Origin: Deroplatys truncata
Taxonomy: Eukaryota > Arthropoda > Insecta > Mantodea > Mantidae
NCBI GenBank assembly: GCA_030765065.1
Contig: CM060985.1
Coordinates: 177,818,096-177,882,095, forward strand
Length of the DNA: 64,000 nt
Direction: 5' to 3'
Part shown: positions 10,885 to 21,799 of the stretch, in pieces
Layout of the letters: every line of letters begins with the position of its first letter
Position numbering within the stretch: position 1 is the first letter of the stretch
Notes under the pieces: generated by a model
Database searches by the model: none
What the model was told of the DNA's origin: nothing
The model's input: only the letters and a program-made list of their open reading frames with translations
Made by a program: the position numbers and the translations under genes

Positions 10885-10975
10885 GATCTGAACATTTGTT
10901 GTTATGCTAAGAGCAACTGGATGGAAACTGGAAGATCCGTGATTCAATTCTCGGCGATGGCATTGAAGTTTTCAG
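10885..10975 (+). repeat. tRNA-derived SINE head, degraded
   Basis: TGTTATGCTAAGAGCAACTG resembles a box A region, and CCGTGATTCAATTCTCGGC resembles box B at tRNA spacing. A related head lies on the minus strand at 12235-12310 (GCTTAGAGCAA, CTGGAAGATCCATGG). Confidence 0.45.
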
Positions 10976-11104
10976 CTGTCTGATTATACCTTTCCAACCT
11001 TGTCCAACACACAGCTTGTGTGGAAGAAAAATTAATTAAAATTTGTAATAAGAGTTTTTTCAAGAATGGAGAAGGTTAGATGAGCTCTGAAGATCAGACG
11101 TTTT

Positions 11105-11236
11105 ACCTTTTCTGCTACTTACACATAGTAGGTATACAGAAAATATTACATTCCACCCAAAAATTAGATGCCGAGATTTCACTTGAAGTATGTCCTCAAA
11201 CTCCGAAAATTTTTTTTATAGAAAGGTGTGTGTGTC

Positions 11237-11271
<35 letters not shown>

Positions 11272-11305
11272 CGGGGGAGAGAGATTGAGTGCATCTGTGA
11301 ACAGT
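11105..11305 (-). mobile_element. HINE-like 3'-end fragment with GT/GA microsatellite
   Basis: A degenerate 3' end (CTACTTACACATAGTAGG), then the CCACCCAAAAATTAGATGCCG block, a (GT)n tract and an (AG)n run near 11250-11270. Confidence 0.7.
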
Positions 11306-11318
11306 TTAATTGAAAACA

Positions 11319-11995
11319 TCTGATGCGTTGCGTTCATATGACCTTCTCTACTATTGTACAAACTATTTTTACAAACGTTTATTCTCCATCTACTTTATGT
11401 TAATCGTGATAAACATTTGCAGAAACTATCTTATTGCAATTTTCTTGTAGATGCAAGGGGAATATGGTAGGCTTTAGGTGATAGTCAAGTATTTTAAGAG
11501 CTGGTTGCCATGTGGAGCATTCTATTCTCTTTGTATGTTCAGGACATAAAAAAACGAATAACGAATTCGCATTTCAGAAAAATTATAAGTATTGGAAAAT
11601 TTAAACAAATAACAAGAAATATCTCGGAAATGGTTCACTCCACAAAACAAATGTATAGGGCATAAATTGTGTGTTTAAACGAGCTCTACATTTTTTGTGT
11701 AGAAAAATTTTGTCTATCTCTTACAGTTATACAAATCCATTCAGAATAAAGAAGACTTCTGCGGACATTTTCAGAAAATTTCTTTTGCATGAAAATACTT
11801 TAAACGTATGTTTTAGTGAAAGTCGTTTGAATCATTTTTGAGAAAATAAAAATTTTCGAAACAGTTACATGTAAAGGATAGTCTCGGGTGAGGGGAATTT
11901 CTTAAAAGTTCGTGTCGCATCTTTGAAAGATATTGAACCTGTATACCATGTTTGGTATTATCCGACTTTTCGTTTTCGAGTTATGCTGTTCACAG

Positions 11996-12046
<51 letters not shown>

Positions 12047-12176
12047 GACATGTTTCCAAAAATGTTTTATTTGTATATGTAGGGGTCCTTAAAGCATTCA
12101 TTTGGTGAAATCTCAGCATAGAATTTATCGGTGGAATGCAGTACTTCCCCTACTTAATATACGTAGTAAAAAAAGT
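11319..12176 (+). mobile_element. HINE-like element, full length (type A)
   Basis: 5' end TCTGATGCGTTGCG, subterminal CCTTCTCTACT, (AC)n at about 12000-12043, and 3' end CTACTTAATATACGTAGTA followed by AAAAAAAGT. Confidence 0.85.
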
Positions 12177-12234
12177 AAAGAATGCAAACCTGAAAGGATA
12201 AATCACAGATAATAAGTTAATGGCATAGACAGGA

Positions 12235-12310
12235 TTTGCACCATGGATCTTCCAGTATCCGTCCTTTTGCTCTAAGCAATCGAGTTACCGTGGCAACATG
12301 CCGGCACGAC
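12235..12310 (-). repeat. tRNA-derived SINE head, degraded
   Basis: On the minus strand, GTTGCCACGGTAACTCGATTGCTTAGAGC and TGGTGCAAATCCTGTC act as box A and box B candidates. Related to the plus-strand copy at 10885-10975. Confidence 0.4.
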
Positions 12311-12344
12311 ATTAAATTTCCCAAGACTCTCGCTATCCTTACTT

Positions 12345-12420
12345 AACTCGCCATAAGACAGATTCGAACTCGGGACCTCTTGAACGTGAGGCAGATACCC
12401 TATGTTCGCACTACGAATGT
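12345..12420 (-). repeat. tRNA-derived SINE head
   Basis: On the minus strand, TATCTGCCTCACGTTCAAG is followed by GGTCCCGAGTTCGAATCTG, a good box B at tRNA spacing. Confidence 0.45.
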
Positions 12421-12582
12421 GAGCGTCCTAATTTTATTCTAGCATTCTAAACTAACTTTATGTGTATGATGCTGTTTCACTCTTTAGTTCAAAGTAGAAG
12501 TAAACACACCTTAATGTATCCCTCCGCCGAGCATGAAGGCATACCATGGGGGTATGTCGTGAACTAAATATCCGCGTAAAAG

Positions 12583-12855
12583 TAAATTAAATTGAGTTTT
12601 ATTTATGGACGCTCTTTAAATATTATGGTTTTTAGTGTCCCATTTAACAGTGGGTGTGAAAGACCGGAAATTTTAGTAAGAGGCCCCTTCAACAGACTTG
12701 AGGTTCTTTTACGTACCACAAATGTAGGGTACGGGACCACCAGCTTTACTTCCCTTCCAAAGGAAGCCATGGTAATGATTTTTACGCTTGAAAAAATCTA
12801 TCATCCTCCGCCGCGTTAGAACCCGCGACCACGGGAACTAGAAGAAATTGCTACA
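12583..12855 (-). mobile_element. tRNA-derived SINE (CTCAATTTAATT-tailed family)
   Basis: The minus-strand head has GTGGTCGCGGGTTCTAACG as box B, a middle with GTACGTAAAAGAACCTC, and a 3' end reading AAAGAGCGTCCATAAATAAA then ACTCAATTTAATTT. Two further copies lie at 45240-45505 (+) and 48243-49809 (-, split by a mariner). Confidence 0.75.
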
Positions 12856-12984
12856 GAAAACCTTCAGCAGCTTGGGGATCATTAGCTTTTAAATAGGTAC
12901 TTTGTATGGATTATTCCTATATTTTGCCTCACAATATAAACTCCGAAGACAATACTAAACAGATATCAAAGAAAGTGTTACCTG

Positions 12985-13640
12985 GTGGAACACGGCTGGT
13001 TTTGTTTTATAAAATACTGCAATGAAAACTGCTCTCTTTACATATGTCCTTCAAAGTAATTCCCATTGGCTTCTATACATTTTCTCCAGCGTTTTGGCAA
13101 CTATTTTATTCCCTTTTCCAAAATGTATTTTAATTGAGTGTGGCCGCATTCCTGAACAAATGCGATCACTGCGTTGTTATCCTCAAACCTCGCTCCCTTC
13201 AAGTCACTTTTAAGTCTCCTAAACAAACAAAACAACTTTTGGATATATCTGAACTGTAAGGTGGGTGTGGAAGGAGGTCCCACTTTAGTTTGGTGATGGT
13301 TTCAATAGTTTTTCTGGCAGCGTGAGACCTCGCATTGTCTTGAAGGAAGGAAATCCGATTTCCTCCTGTTTTCCTCTTGGATTGGAGCTTATTGCTTACT
13401 TCTCGAAACAAAATGTTGAAATAATACACCTATTGTTCCCTATGAGCACGTTAGCACATTCGAACACAGGAGTTCCGGAGAGACTTGATTCCTCAAACTG
13501 TTTTGGGAGCTTCTGTCTGGTGATTGCACCCCTTCTGCAATAAGAAATTTCACGATAATGCGCTGTTCCACTCTAACCGACATTTTCCGTCCACTCATCT
13601 CTCTTGTAGAGCTTAGACAAGACCGAACACGCTCGCAACT
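12985..13640 (-). mobile_element. Internally deleted mariner element
   Basis: Contains the transposase pseudogene at 13038-13583 with short flanks. Its size is about half that of a complete mariner. No clear terminal inverted repeat was identified, so the outer limits are approximate. Confidence 0.55.
13038..13583 (-). pseudogene. Mariner transposase, internally deleted
   Basis: ATG at 13583 opens with MSVRVEQRIIVKFL. After a large gap, the catalytic-domain end is readable: FLQDNARSHAARKTIE, then a degraded PPYSSD block (normally PPYSPDL), FEDNNAVIAFVQE and the C-terminal KCIEANGNYFEG ending at a stop at 13038. At about 180 codons it is roughly half the usual mariner length (about 345). The first catalytic Asp region is missing. 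The plus-strand frames here are shadows. Confidence 0.8.
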
Positions 13641-13791
13641 GCCTGATTGGGAGGGGACAGGCCTGCGTGCGGTGCTCTATCCCGGTATCATGCTCCGTTA
13701 GTTCATGCCATTACCTTTCTTCATGAATCTGAGTGGCCACCGTTTGCTTTATAAGTTGAACTATTATAATAATGGATTTTTACTTTCCCTA

Positions 13792-14398
13792 CTACGTATA
13801 GTAAGTAGGGAAGGTATGGCATTCCACCAAAAATTAGATACAGAGATTTCTGCAGAAATACATGTTTTGAGCCCCACTGAATCCAAAAACAGCACTTTTG
13901 TAAAAATATTCGTTTGCGTGTATGTGTGACTGGGAACTGCATAACTCAAAAACGAAAGGTCGGATAAATATCAAACTTGGTACTTAAGTTCAGTATCTTT
14001 CAAAAGATGCGACACAAGGATTTTTAACCAAATCCCCCAAACTCTGACTACCCTTTACATGGAAAACTTTACGAAAAATTTGATTTTCTCAAAGATGGCT
14101 CTAACGATTTTGATTAAAATATCATGTGTTTAAGGTATTTTCATGTAAAATAACATATATATCTTTAATCCTCTGGAAATGTCTCCAAAAGTCGTTTTTT
14201 CGAATGACTTTTGTATAACTAGTAAACCGTAAGAGATAGACAAAATCTTCTACTCAAAAAATGTAGAGCTTGTTAAAAAACACAATTTATGCCATATACA
14301 TCCGTTTTGTTGAGTGAGCCATTTCCAAGATAGTCCTTCTTATTTGTTTGAATTTTCCAATACTTCAACTTTCTGCCAAATGCGAATTCGTTATTCGT
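13792..14398 (-). mobile_element. HINE-like array unit 1 (5'-truncated)
   Basis: 3' end at 13792 (ACTTTCCCTACTACGTATAG). In the other direction the unit stops at the internal string TTCGTTATTCGTTT, where unit 2 begins. About 280 bp of the 5' part is missing. Confidence 0.8.
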
Positions 14399-14402
14399 TT
14401 TT

Positions 14403-15545
14403 ATTTTCTCTACTACGTATAGTAAGTAGGGGAAGTATTGTATTCCACCCAAAAATTCTATACCGAGATTTCACTGGAAATATATGTTTTGAGACCCCTG
14501 AATAAAAAAAAAGCACTTTTGGAAACATGTCCGTGTGTGTGTGTCTGTGTGTGAATCTGTGAACAGCATAACTCAGAAACGAACAGTCCGATAAACACCA
14601 AACTTGGTATTTAGGTTCAGTATCCTCCAGAGATGCGACACGAATGTTTTCAAGAAAATCCCTCCACCCTAAACTACACTTTACATGGAACATTTTTCGA
14701 AAATTTTTATTTTCTCAATAATAGCTAACGATTTTGATTAAAATATCATATGTTTAAGATAGGCGGCGCCGTGGCCGAATGGTTAGACCGCTCGCCTCCC
14801 ACCGAGGCGGCCCGGGTTCAATCCCAGGGACCTGTGGGATTTATGGTGGGCGAAGCGGCGTCTGGGCGGGTTTTCTCCGGGTTCTCCGGTTTCCCCCGCC
14901 ATTCATTCCACCAACTGCTCCACCATCACCTTTCCTTTCATCCGTTTGACCCACAATTCGTTTCATCTACTTCCTTCATCGGGCTGATCACCCATCCTGG
15001 ATGCTCTGTCTGATCCATGAGTGTCTGCTCCTCGACGGGCCTCTGACCCCAGGCACCCGCTTGTAAGTCCTGGGGGGTGTAAGTCCTACATAAGAGGAGG
15101 GTAAACAGATAATAAATGAATGAATATTTAAGATATTTTTATGACAAAAATACTTCGAATTTTCTTAAAAATTATTGTTCATTGTGAACGACTTAAACTG
15201 GTAAATTATAAGAGATAGACAAAAGTTTACTAACAAAAATGTAGATAGCGTTAAAATACACAATTTATGTCATATACATATGTCATTTTCGAGATTTTGC
15301 TTGTTATTCCCTTAAATTTTGGAATATTTATACTTTTTCTCAAATGGGAATTCGTTATTCACTTTTTGCTCTTGGGTATACAAAGAGTATTAATCTGTGG
15401 CAAAGGGAATCGTACTGCACATAGCAACCAGCTATTAAGAGATATGTATGTGCTTAAAGACTACTGTATTTCTATATTGTCCTTGTTAATACTAAACGAG
15501 GGGAACATAGTAGCAATAGTCAAATATTTTTATACTGAGAAATAA
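14403..15545 (-). mobile_element. HINE-like array unit 2, carrying a SINE
   Basis: 3' end at 14403 with hairpin. The element is split by the SINE at 14762-15126 and resumes at 15136. Its 5' part is the inverted-duplication variant (AAAGAGTATTAATCTGTGGC and AGCAACCAGCTATTAAGAG). It lacks a clean 5' terminus. Confidence 0.75.
14762..15126 (+). mobile_element. tRNA-derived SINE with target duplication
   Basis: The head GGCGGCGCCGTGGCCGAATG, with TGGCCGAATGGTTAGACCG as box A and CGGGTTCAATCCC as box B, gives a near tRNA-like fold. The body has a GTAAGTCCTGGGGGG motif, and the tail ends AATAAATGAATGAA. TTTAAGATA flanks both sides (14753-14761 and 15127-15135). It interrupts HINE consensus ATGTTTAAGATATTTTTATG, which confirms both boundaries. 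Pol III promoter boxes look intact. It is not a functional tRNA, since the acceptor stem is not closed. Confidence 0.88.
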
Positions 15546-15549
15546 ACGA

Positions 15550-15825
15550 ACTGGTATGATTTTGTGAATCTTCCATCGGCTTTTGCTTCAAAGGAATGCT
15601 GATTTGAACTCACTTCGTAAGGTCGTTTCATTTTATTAATTCATATCTTATTGTTCCTTATAGTAGAATTTCAAATTTTCCTATTTTAGTTTATATTTTT
15701 TGTTTCAACGGTTTAAGGGCTGTTTCATTTTATTCATTCATATTTTATTTGTTATAGTACCATTTTCAGGTATTTCTGTTTTGGTTTCTGTTCTTTGTTT
15801 ACTGTTTTACGTTTTAAGACTTTTC
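15550..15825. other. No recognised feature
   Basis: T-rich sequence with a roughly repeated string (GTTTCATTTTATT-ATTCATAT near 15627 and 15722). It could be leader sequence of the ORF relic that follows. Confidence 0.3.
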
Positions 15826-15829
15826 ATAA

Positions 15830-16234
15830 TGCCTAGTAAGAAACGAACCAGTTTTAATTTTGTGTTAAGAAGTTGTTTTCCGTGAAAGTAGCCAAAGTGG
15901 GTGTTGGCAACTTGAGGCAAAATATCGACATATTTGGTGAGGTTTGAAACACGCAGTGCACCGGTAACTCGGTGATGGGTTATGTTTTTCAACTGTAATA
16001 AATATTGATGCTTGGAGTTCTGAAGCAATTGATAGAATTCTTTATTTAGGCAATGAATTGCACTTAAAATCAATTTCAAATTACAATGGTGTTACGCCAT
16101 ATCAGCCTTACTTGTGCGCTGATGAGGCATGGCTGCAGGATATTGTAGTTGATGATGTAAAAGTAACCTGCAATGCAGAGAAAAGGAATTTTGCATTACA
16201 AGGGATCATACCGAGGGATTTAGGTAGTGTGTAA
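15830..16234 (+). pseudogene. Decayed cysteine-protease-like ORF from a mobile element or virus
   Basis: ATG at about 15831 opens MPSKKRTSFNF. A following frame reads VGNLRQNIDIFGEV, a stop, then NTQCTGNSVMGYVFQL (15948-15995). A third frame, open from about 16001 to a stop near 16233, starts INIDAWSSEAIDRILYLGNE and continues KSISNYNGVTPYQPYLCADE. A Q-C-x-x-N-S nucleophile motif followed by an acidic-I-x-x-I-L-x-x-G-(D/N)-x-L segment is the layout I associate with OTU/USP-like cysteine proteases of the herpesvirus tegument N-terminal type, also seen in some eukaryotic transposons. That assignment is inference from a few motifs. The conserved His is not confidently located. Two frame breaks make it non-functional. 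Confidence 0.4.
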
Positions 16235-16302
16235 AAAACATTTTTCCAGTGCTATCACTACGGTGTGTTTACTGCACAGTTAAAATCTATAGCTCTTTTC
16301 TG

Positions 16303-16445
16303 TCCTGGTAATGCAAAGAGAATGGAATACGCCACATAGCAACCAACTCTTAAAATATTTGACTATCGCTAAAAGCCTAGCAACATCTACAAGAAACTTA
16401 GCAATAAGATTAACATCTCGATTAACATAAAGCATAAGGAGAATA
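16303..16445 (-). mobile_element. HINE-like 5' fragment
   Basis: Begins exactly at the internal TGTCCTGGTAATGCAAAGAG point and runs to CATAAGGAGAATAAACG. The extreme 5' end is missing. Confidence 0.7.
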
Positions 16446-16955
16446 AACGTACCAAATGTTACGATCTGAACCGAACTGTTTTATGTAAAGAGAGAGATGA
16501 AATGCTGAGCCGGAAAAGTTGTAGTTCGACCACTAGCCATGAGGATGTTCCTTGTCACGTGGTTTTGTTAAGATATACTTTGAACTTTAGTTCTAAACAT
16601 AAGTTTAGGTGTATTGCATGTTAAGGGCGATTGTTTCCGTATGAAATGAAGCGCCTGAGAGAATGGTTTTATTCTTCACCAGTAAATGGTGAAACCGTCA
16701 ATTCCGGTTTCCTGTAAGCCTGTGGCGCCTGCTGATGAAATTAAACCTCATCCGCTGCAATTCCCTTGAGAAATGCTTGTGGGGAAACCTCTGGCATAGA
16801 ACGGAAGTTAGTTCAGTGGCGGTGTAGGTATTAAACAAATAGACACGGTTAACAGTGAAGTAAACCACTACAAGCTCTTGAAGCCCGCAACAAGCGGGAT
16901 ATGGTGGTATGTATATTCGTGAGATTTATTTATAAACAAACTGGAAGCCATTTGT
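16446..16955. other. No recognised feature
   Basis: Less AT-rich than the surroundings. No transposase, RT or tRNA-like motif recognised. Because it follows the protease-like ORF it could belong to the same decayed element. Confidence 0.3.
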
Positions 16956-16959
16956 GCCT

Positions 16960-17189
16960 TCTCTACTACGTATAGTAGGTAGTAGAGGTATTGCATTCCA
17001 CCCAAAAATTCGTTACCGAGATTTCACCGGAAATACGTGTTTTGAGGCGCCCTTAATCCAAATAAAGTATTTTTGGAAGCACGTCTGTGCGTCTGTGACC
17101 AGTATTATTAAAAAAGAAAAGGTCGGATAAATACTAAAATTGTTATTTAGATTCAGTAGCTTACAAAGATGCGCCAAGAAGATTTTTAA
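16960..17189 (-). mobile_element. HINE-like element, 3' part (split by piggyBac)
   Basis: Hairpin CTACTACGTATAGTAGGTAG at the left edge, then the CACCCAAAAATTCG block. It is cut at TTAA (17186-17189). The remainder resumes at 19222. Confidence 0.8.
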
Positions 17190-19217
17190 CCCTAGACAGG
17201 AGGCGCGGGGTCACTCGGGACCCCAGGAATAAAACGATTTTTGTAAATGGACCGAATTAGTAAATTTATCTAATTATTGCTTACACATACCGAGTAATAC
17301 ATTATGTATTAAAATAACTGTTGGTTGTATAAATCTACTTTAAAAAATAAAACAAAAACTTTGAATTGACAGTTCCTTGCAATTTGGACTGATGCGCAGC
17401 ACAAAAGTATATTTAAATGTTCACTTCACTCATAATCATAAAGTATCACAGTTAATGAGTTTTTTTTCATCTCGACAGTAAGAACATATGTTGATGGTCA
17501 TATTATAATTCACACACAGCTCCTACACACGACTAACCTATGGTCTTTGCACACCTGCTTCTTGCATTTTACACACGAAAGTTTTGTCTTTCTGTCTGCA
17601 TTCTCAGACACACATTACACCTCATTCTTTTCTTCACTGGCAATTCCTGTTCTTGATTTTCTGGTTGTGCTGCATTTATAAAATGTTGTATTTTCTCAAG
17701 CAATAATTCTGTAGGAGATTTTGCATTTTTGGCTGCAGATTTTACACCTGGTAAGTGAGTCACTATCTTGTGGGAGCTAGTACGTGAATTTTGAGGAGTC
17801 TGAACCATTTTCCATGCCGTAACTCGATCCTCTTCTGCAATTTGCTCACTTTCAGTATTTGAACTCGGTATTTCAAGTTGTTCTTCGGTTTCGCTGCCTT
17901 CACCACCTAATGGTTCTCTTCTTCCACTTCCCTTCTTAGGACTAATAACCTTGCCTGATGTTCCTCATAACACATATTGATATAAAACAGCGCTACGTTT
18001 AAGACTAAAAAATACGTAAATATTGAAGTATGATATTTGTAGGTAGTTGTAAAATGCTTCATGTTTATCTGCACAAAGCATGGGAGCCAATTTGACGCGG
18101 TCACTTCGTGCTATCTATTGTTGGGCGCCTGTTATTGTATTAATAGTTTGAATTTTGGGTTATTTGTCCTCCGGCTAGCTATTATTTCTCGGTCAAGCAA
18201 ATCTCTTGAACAAGGTGTGTAAACGGAAAGGATTTGTTACTCAAAGATAACACTGATAAAAGAATTTGTTTTTTTACTTTTATTACCGTCACAATTAATT
18301 AAGTTCACATATTGACTCTTGATACACGCCCGACTGAAACTGTTATATTTTCTAATATCACTATAATCACTTATTTACTGCACATTATTAATTCGCGTGT
18401 TTCACATTTATAACAAACTTTAGGCGCGATAGATTTTGTAGAATTGCGACGTGTAACTCGCGACGTTTAACTTCTGAATGATTCTGTTAGACTCAGCGAT
18501 GTGTAACGCGTGGATGATTTTGTTGAACTGGGCAATACTTGCCTCTGGCTTTAGCTTTTTATACTCCCACACCTCGATATGCCTAAAGATTATAACCGGG
18601 CTGCTATTGGTTAATAAAACGCGCCAACATTAGCTTCTATTTTTTATATCCAATCAAAAATTACGAAAACATATGCTCTAGGGAAGAAATTCCCGCCATT
18701 TCTAAGAAAAGCGCGCCAATCTGACGTCATTTGCTAGTCTCTAATAATTGATAAACAACTCACCCCCTCGCTCATTGTTACCCGCTCTTATTGTCAGTTT
18801 CAGTGAGGCCGTGTAAACTTATTTCCTAACAATGCTTATAATTAACAAACATCTCAAATTAATGTCATACAATAATGCTTATTTACACTACAATCACTCT
18901 GGCATTTACATTATTGTGATACAAATTATTGCCACAATATAAGCACAACTTCTCGAAGGTTCAGCTGAAAACACACTAACTACAGAAACAACATGCAGAC
19001 GAGACACATAATAGGCAACGGGATAGGTGGCGTGGGGTATTTCCTGTCCTCATTTCAGCCAAAGAACACAAATAGCCTATATTCTGTATTTCAATGCTAA
19101 TGACCTCTAACAAAGGCCAAGGAATGCAGCGAAAGGTAAGGAAAAGGCAGGGTTCAGGTATCCGAAATCATTATATATAACTGTGGTCAGAAAATACCCC
19201 GCGCCACCTCTCTAGGG
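17190..19217 (-). mobile_element. piggyBac-superfamily element, internally deleted
   Basis: The left end CCCTAGACAGGAGGCGCGGG follows TTAA (17186-17189). The right end, read inverted, is CCCTAGAGAGGTGGCGCGGG before TTAA (19218-19221). TTAA duplication and CCCTAG-type termini are diagnostic of piggyBac. The 22-bp inverted repeats differ at two positions. The element splits a HINE copy, so the empty site can be reconstructed. Length 2028 bp; the transposase core is absent. Sequence at 17950-19200 has no coding frame I recognise. Confidence 0.92.
17505..17945 (-). pseudogene. piggyBac transposase remnant: N-terminal region fused to C-terminal Cys-rich domain
   Basis: On the minus strand, an acidic stretch (EGSETEEQLEIPSSNTESEQ) leads into RTSSHKIVTHLPGVKSAAKN then KSPTELLLEKI, which fits the start of the piggyBac transposase domain (RT-x-x-NI-x-GP, A-x-x-TP-x-E). 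It then jumps directly to RCNVC. After a one-base shift comes CVKCKKQVCKDHRLVVC, the C-terminal cysteine-rich zinc-binding domain. The DDD catalytic core between them is missing, probably about 400 residues. So the element cannot mobilise itself. Confidence 0.8.
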
Positions 19218-19221
19218 TTAA

Positions 19222-19730
19222 CAAAATCTCCGTATCCCAAACTAGTCTTTTCATGGAACATTTCTTGAAACCTTTTATTTTTCAAAAATAGCTCTAGCAA
19301 TTTTGATTAAAATATCATAGCATAGATTAATGAGGTTTAAAACAAAACAAAAATGTACATTTTGACTTTATGGGGAATAGCCTGTGAATTCCTCTTCTCC
19401 AGGAGGAAATTCTGTATAATCTTGTATACTGTTAAACCTTAAGCAGTAAACGAAAACGTACTGCACAAAATATATATTTTTTTTAAAACACACAATTTAT
19501 TTCAAATAAGTTTCTTGTGCCATAAGCCATTTCAGAGATATTCGATATATAGGTTCGAATTGTTCATTTTTTAAAGTACTTTAAGGATTTAGTTGTTTCT
19601 CGCGATTGGATGAAAAAAGTAAGGAATTTTATTAGCGTCCGGTTGTTAAACATTTGACTATCGCTGTTCTCTTTGTATCTATAACGAAATGTGCGATGCA
19701 GCTGTTTCTGCAAAGGTTTATTACTTTCTC
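19222..19730 (-). mobile_element. HINE-like type B, continuation after piggyBac
   Basis: Resumes with CAAAATCTCCGTATCCCAAA, which joins the sequence before 17190. It includes the B marker (GTTAAACATTTGACTATCGC, TATCTATAACGAAATGTG) and stops at the T run where the next array begins. Confidence 0.8.
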
Positions 19731-19732
19731 TA

Positions 19733-20341
19733 CTACCTATAGTAAGTAGCGGAAGTATTGTATTACACCCAAAAATTCCATACCGAGATTTCACCGGAAA
19801 TATATGTTTTGAGACCCCCTGAATCCAAAAAAAGCATTTTTGGAAACATGTCCGTATGTTTGTGTGTCTGTCTGTGAACAGCATAACTCAGAAACGAACA
19901 GTCGGATAAACACCAAACTTGGTATTTAGGTTCAGTATGTTCCAAAGATGCGACACGGAGGTTTACAAGAAAATCCCCCCCCCATAATACTCTTTACATG
20001 GAACATTTTTAGAGAATTTAAATTTTCTCAGAAATGGCTCTAGCGATTTCGATTAAAACATCATATGTTTAACATATTTTCATGAAAAACTAAATATATA
20101 TCCTGAATTTTCTGGGAATGTCCCCAGAAGTCTTGTTCATTCTGAAGGAATTTCGAAAACTGGTAAACCGTTAAGAGATAGACAACATTTTAGTACACCA
20201 AAAATGTAGATCTCGTTAAAACCCACAATTATTGTCATATACATTTGTTTTTGTTGAGTGAACTTTTTCCGAGATATTCCTTGTTATTTGTTTGAATTTT
20301 CCAATAGGTATAGTTCTTCTCAAATGAGAAATCGTTATTCG
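19733..20341 (-). mobile_element. HINE-like array unit 1 (5'-truncated)
   Basis: 3' hairpin at 19733. The unit ends at the internal GAGAAATCGTTATTCGTTT point. Confidence 0.82.
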
Positions 20342-20345
20342 TTTT

Positions 20346-20900
20346 ACTTTCTCTACTACGTATAGCAAGTAGGGGAAGTATTGTATTCCACCCAAAATTT
20401 CGATACCGAGATTTCAACGGAAATACCTGTTTTGAGGTCGCCTGAATTAAAAAAAAATTGTGTCTGTGTGGAATTGTGTCTGCGAACAGCATAACTCAAA
20501 AACGTAAAGTCAGATGAATACCATACTTGGTATTTTGGTTCATTATCTTACAAAGATACGACACGAAGATTTTCAGAAAAATCCTTTACCCCAGACTACC
20601 CTTAACAAGAAAATTTTAATTTTAAAAAGAATAGCTCTAACGATTTTGATTAAAATATTCTATATTTAAGTTATTTTATGACAAATAGAGTGTATATCTT
20701 GAGCTTTCTGGAAATGTCTCTAAAAGTACTCTTCATTCTGAATGGCTTTTGCATAAACCGTAAGAGGTAGCCAAACATTTTCTACATAGGAAATGTAGAG
20801 CTCGTTAAAGCACAAAGTTTATGTCGTATACATTTTTTTGTTAGGTAAACCATTTGTGAGATATTAGTTATTTCTTTGAATTTTCCGTATTTGTACTTTT
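20346..20900 (-). mobile_element. HINE-like array unit 2 (5'-truncated)
   Basis: 3' hairpin at 20346 (ACTTTCTCTACTACGTATAG). It ends in the internal T run of TTTGTACTTTT, about 20-30 bp away from the cut point of unit 1. Confidence 0.82.
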
Positions 20901-20901
20901 T

Positions 20902-21793
20902 ACTTTCTCTACTACGTATGGTAAGTAGGGGAAGTATTACTTTCCACCCAAAAATTCCATACCGAGGTTTCACCGGAAATACATGTTTTGAGACACCTGA
21001 ATCCAAAAAAAGCATTTTTGGAAACATGTCCGTGTGTGTGTCTGTGTGTGTGTGTCTGTGAACAGCATAACTCATAAACGAACAGTCGGATAAACACCAA
21101 ACTTGGTATTTAGGTTCAGTATATTCCAAGGATGCGACACGAAGGTTTTCAAGAAAATTCCCCCCACCCCAGATTATCCTTTACATGGAGGATTTTTCGA
21201 AAATTTTAATTTTCTCAAATATGGCTCTAACGATTTTGATTAAAATATTATATGTTTAAGATATTTTTATGACAAATAAAATGTATATCTCGAATTTCCT
21301 GGGAATGTCTCCAAAAGTATTCTTCATTGTGAACTACTTTTGGATAACTGGTAAACCATAAGAGATAGACAAAATTTTACTATATAAAAATGTAGATCGA
21401 GTTAAAATACACAATTTATGTCATATACTTTTTTTTGTTGAGTGAACCATTTTCGAGATATTACTTGTTATTCCCTTAAATATTTCAATACTTATTTTCT
21501 CAAATGGGAATTCGTTATTCATTTTTTTGTCTTGGATGTGCAAAGAGTATTAATCTGTGGGAAAGGGAATGGTGCTGCACATAGCAACCAGCTATTAAGA
21601 GATATGTATGTGCTTAAAGGCTACTGTTTTTCTATATTGCCCTTGTAAATATATATTCCCCTTACATCTACAAGAAAATTAGCAATAAGATAGAGTCTGC
21701 AAATGTTTATCTCGATTAACATGGAGTAGATGGAGAATAAGCGTTTGTAAAAAATAGTTTACATAAGAGTAGAGAAAGTTATGTGAGTGAAAG
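20902..21793 (-). mobile_element. HINE-like array unit 3, near full length
   Basis: 3' hairpin at 20902, (GT)n at 21030-21060, inverted-duplication 5' variant at 21530-21650, and 5' AGAGAAAGTTATGTGAGTG at about 21775. The last bases (ACACATCAGA) are replaced. Confidence 0.82.
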
Positions 21794-21799
21794 GAAAAT

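Noticed and set aside
14762-14840. Functional tRNA genes at the SINE heads (14762, 22322, 39519, 45240 and minus-strand copies)
   Set aside because: Box A and box B are present, but acceptor stems do not close, sequence runs on into SINE bodies, and several have target-site duplications.
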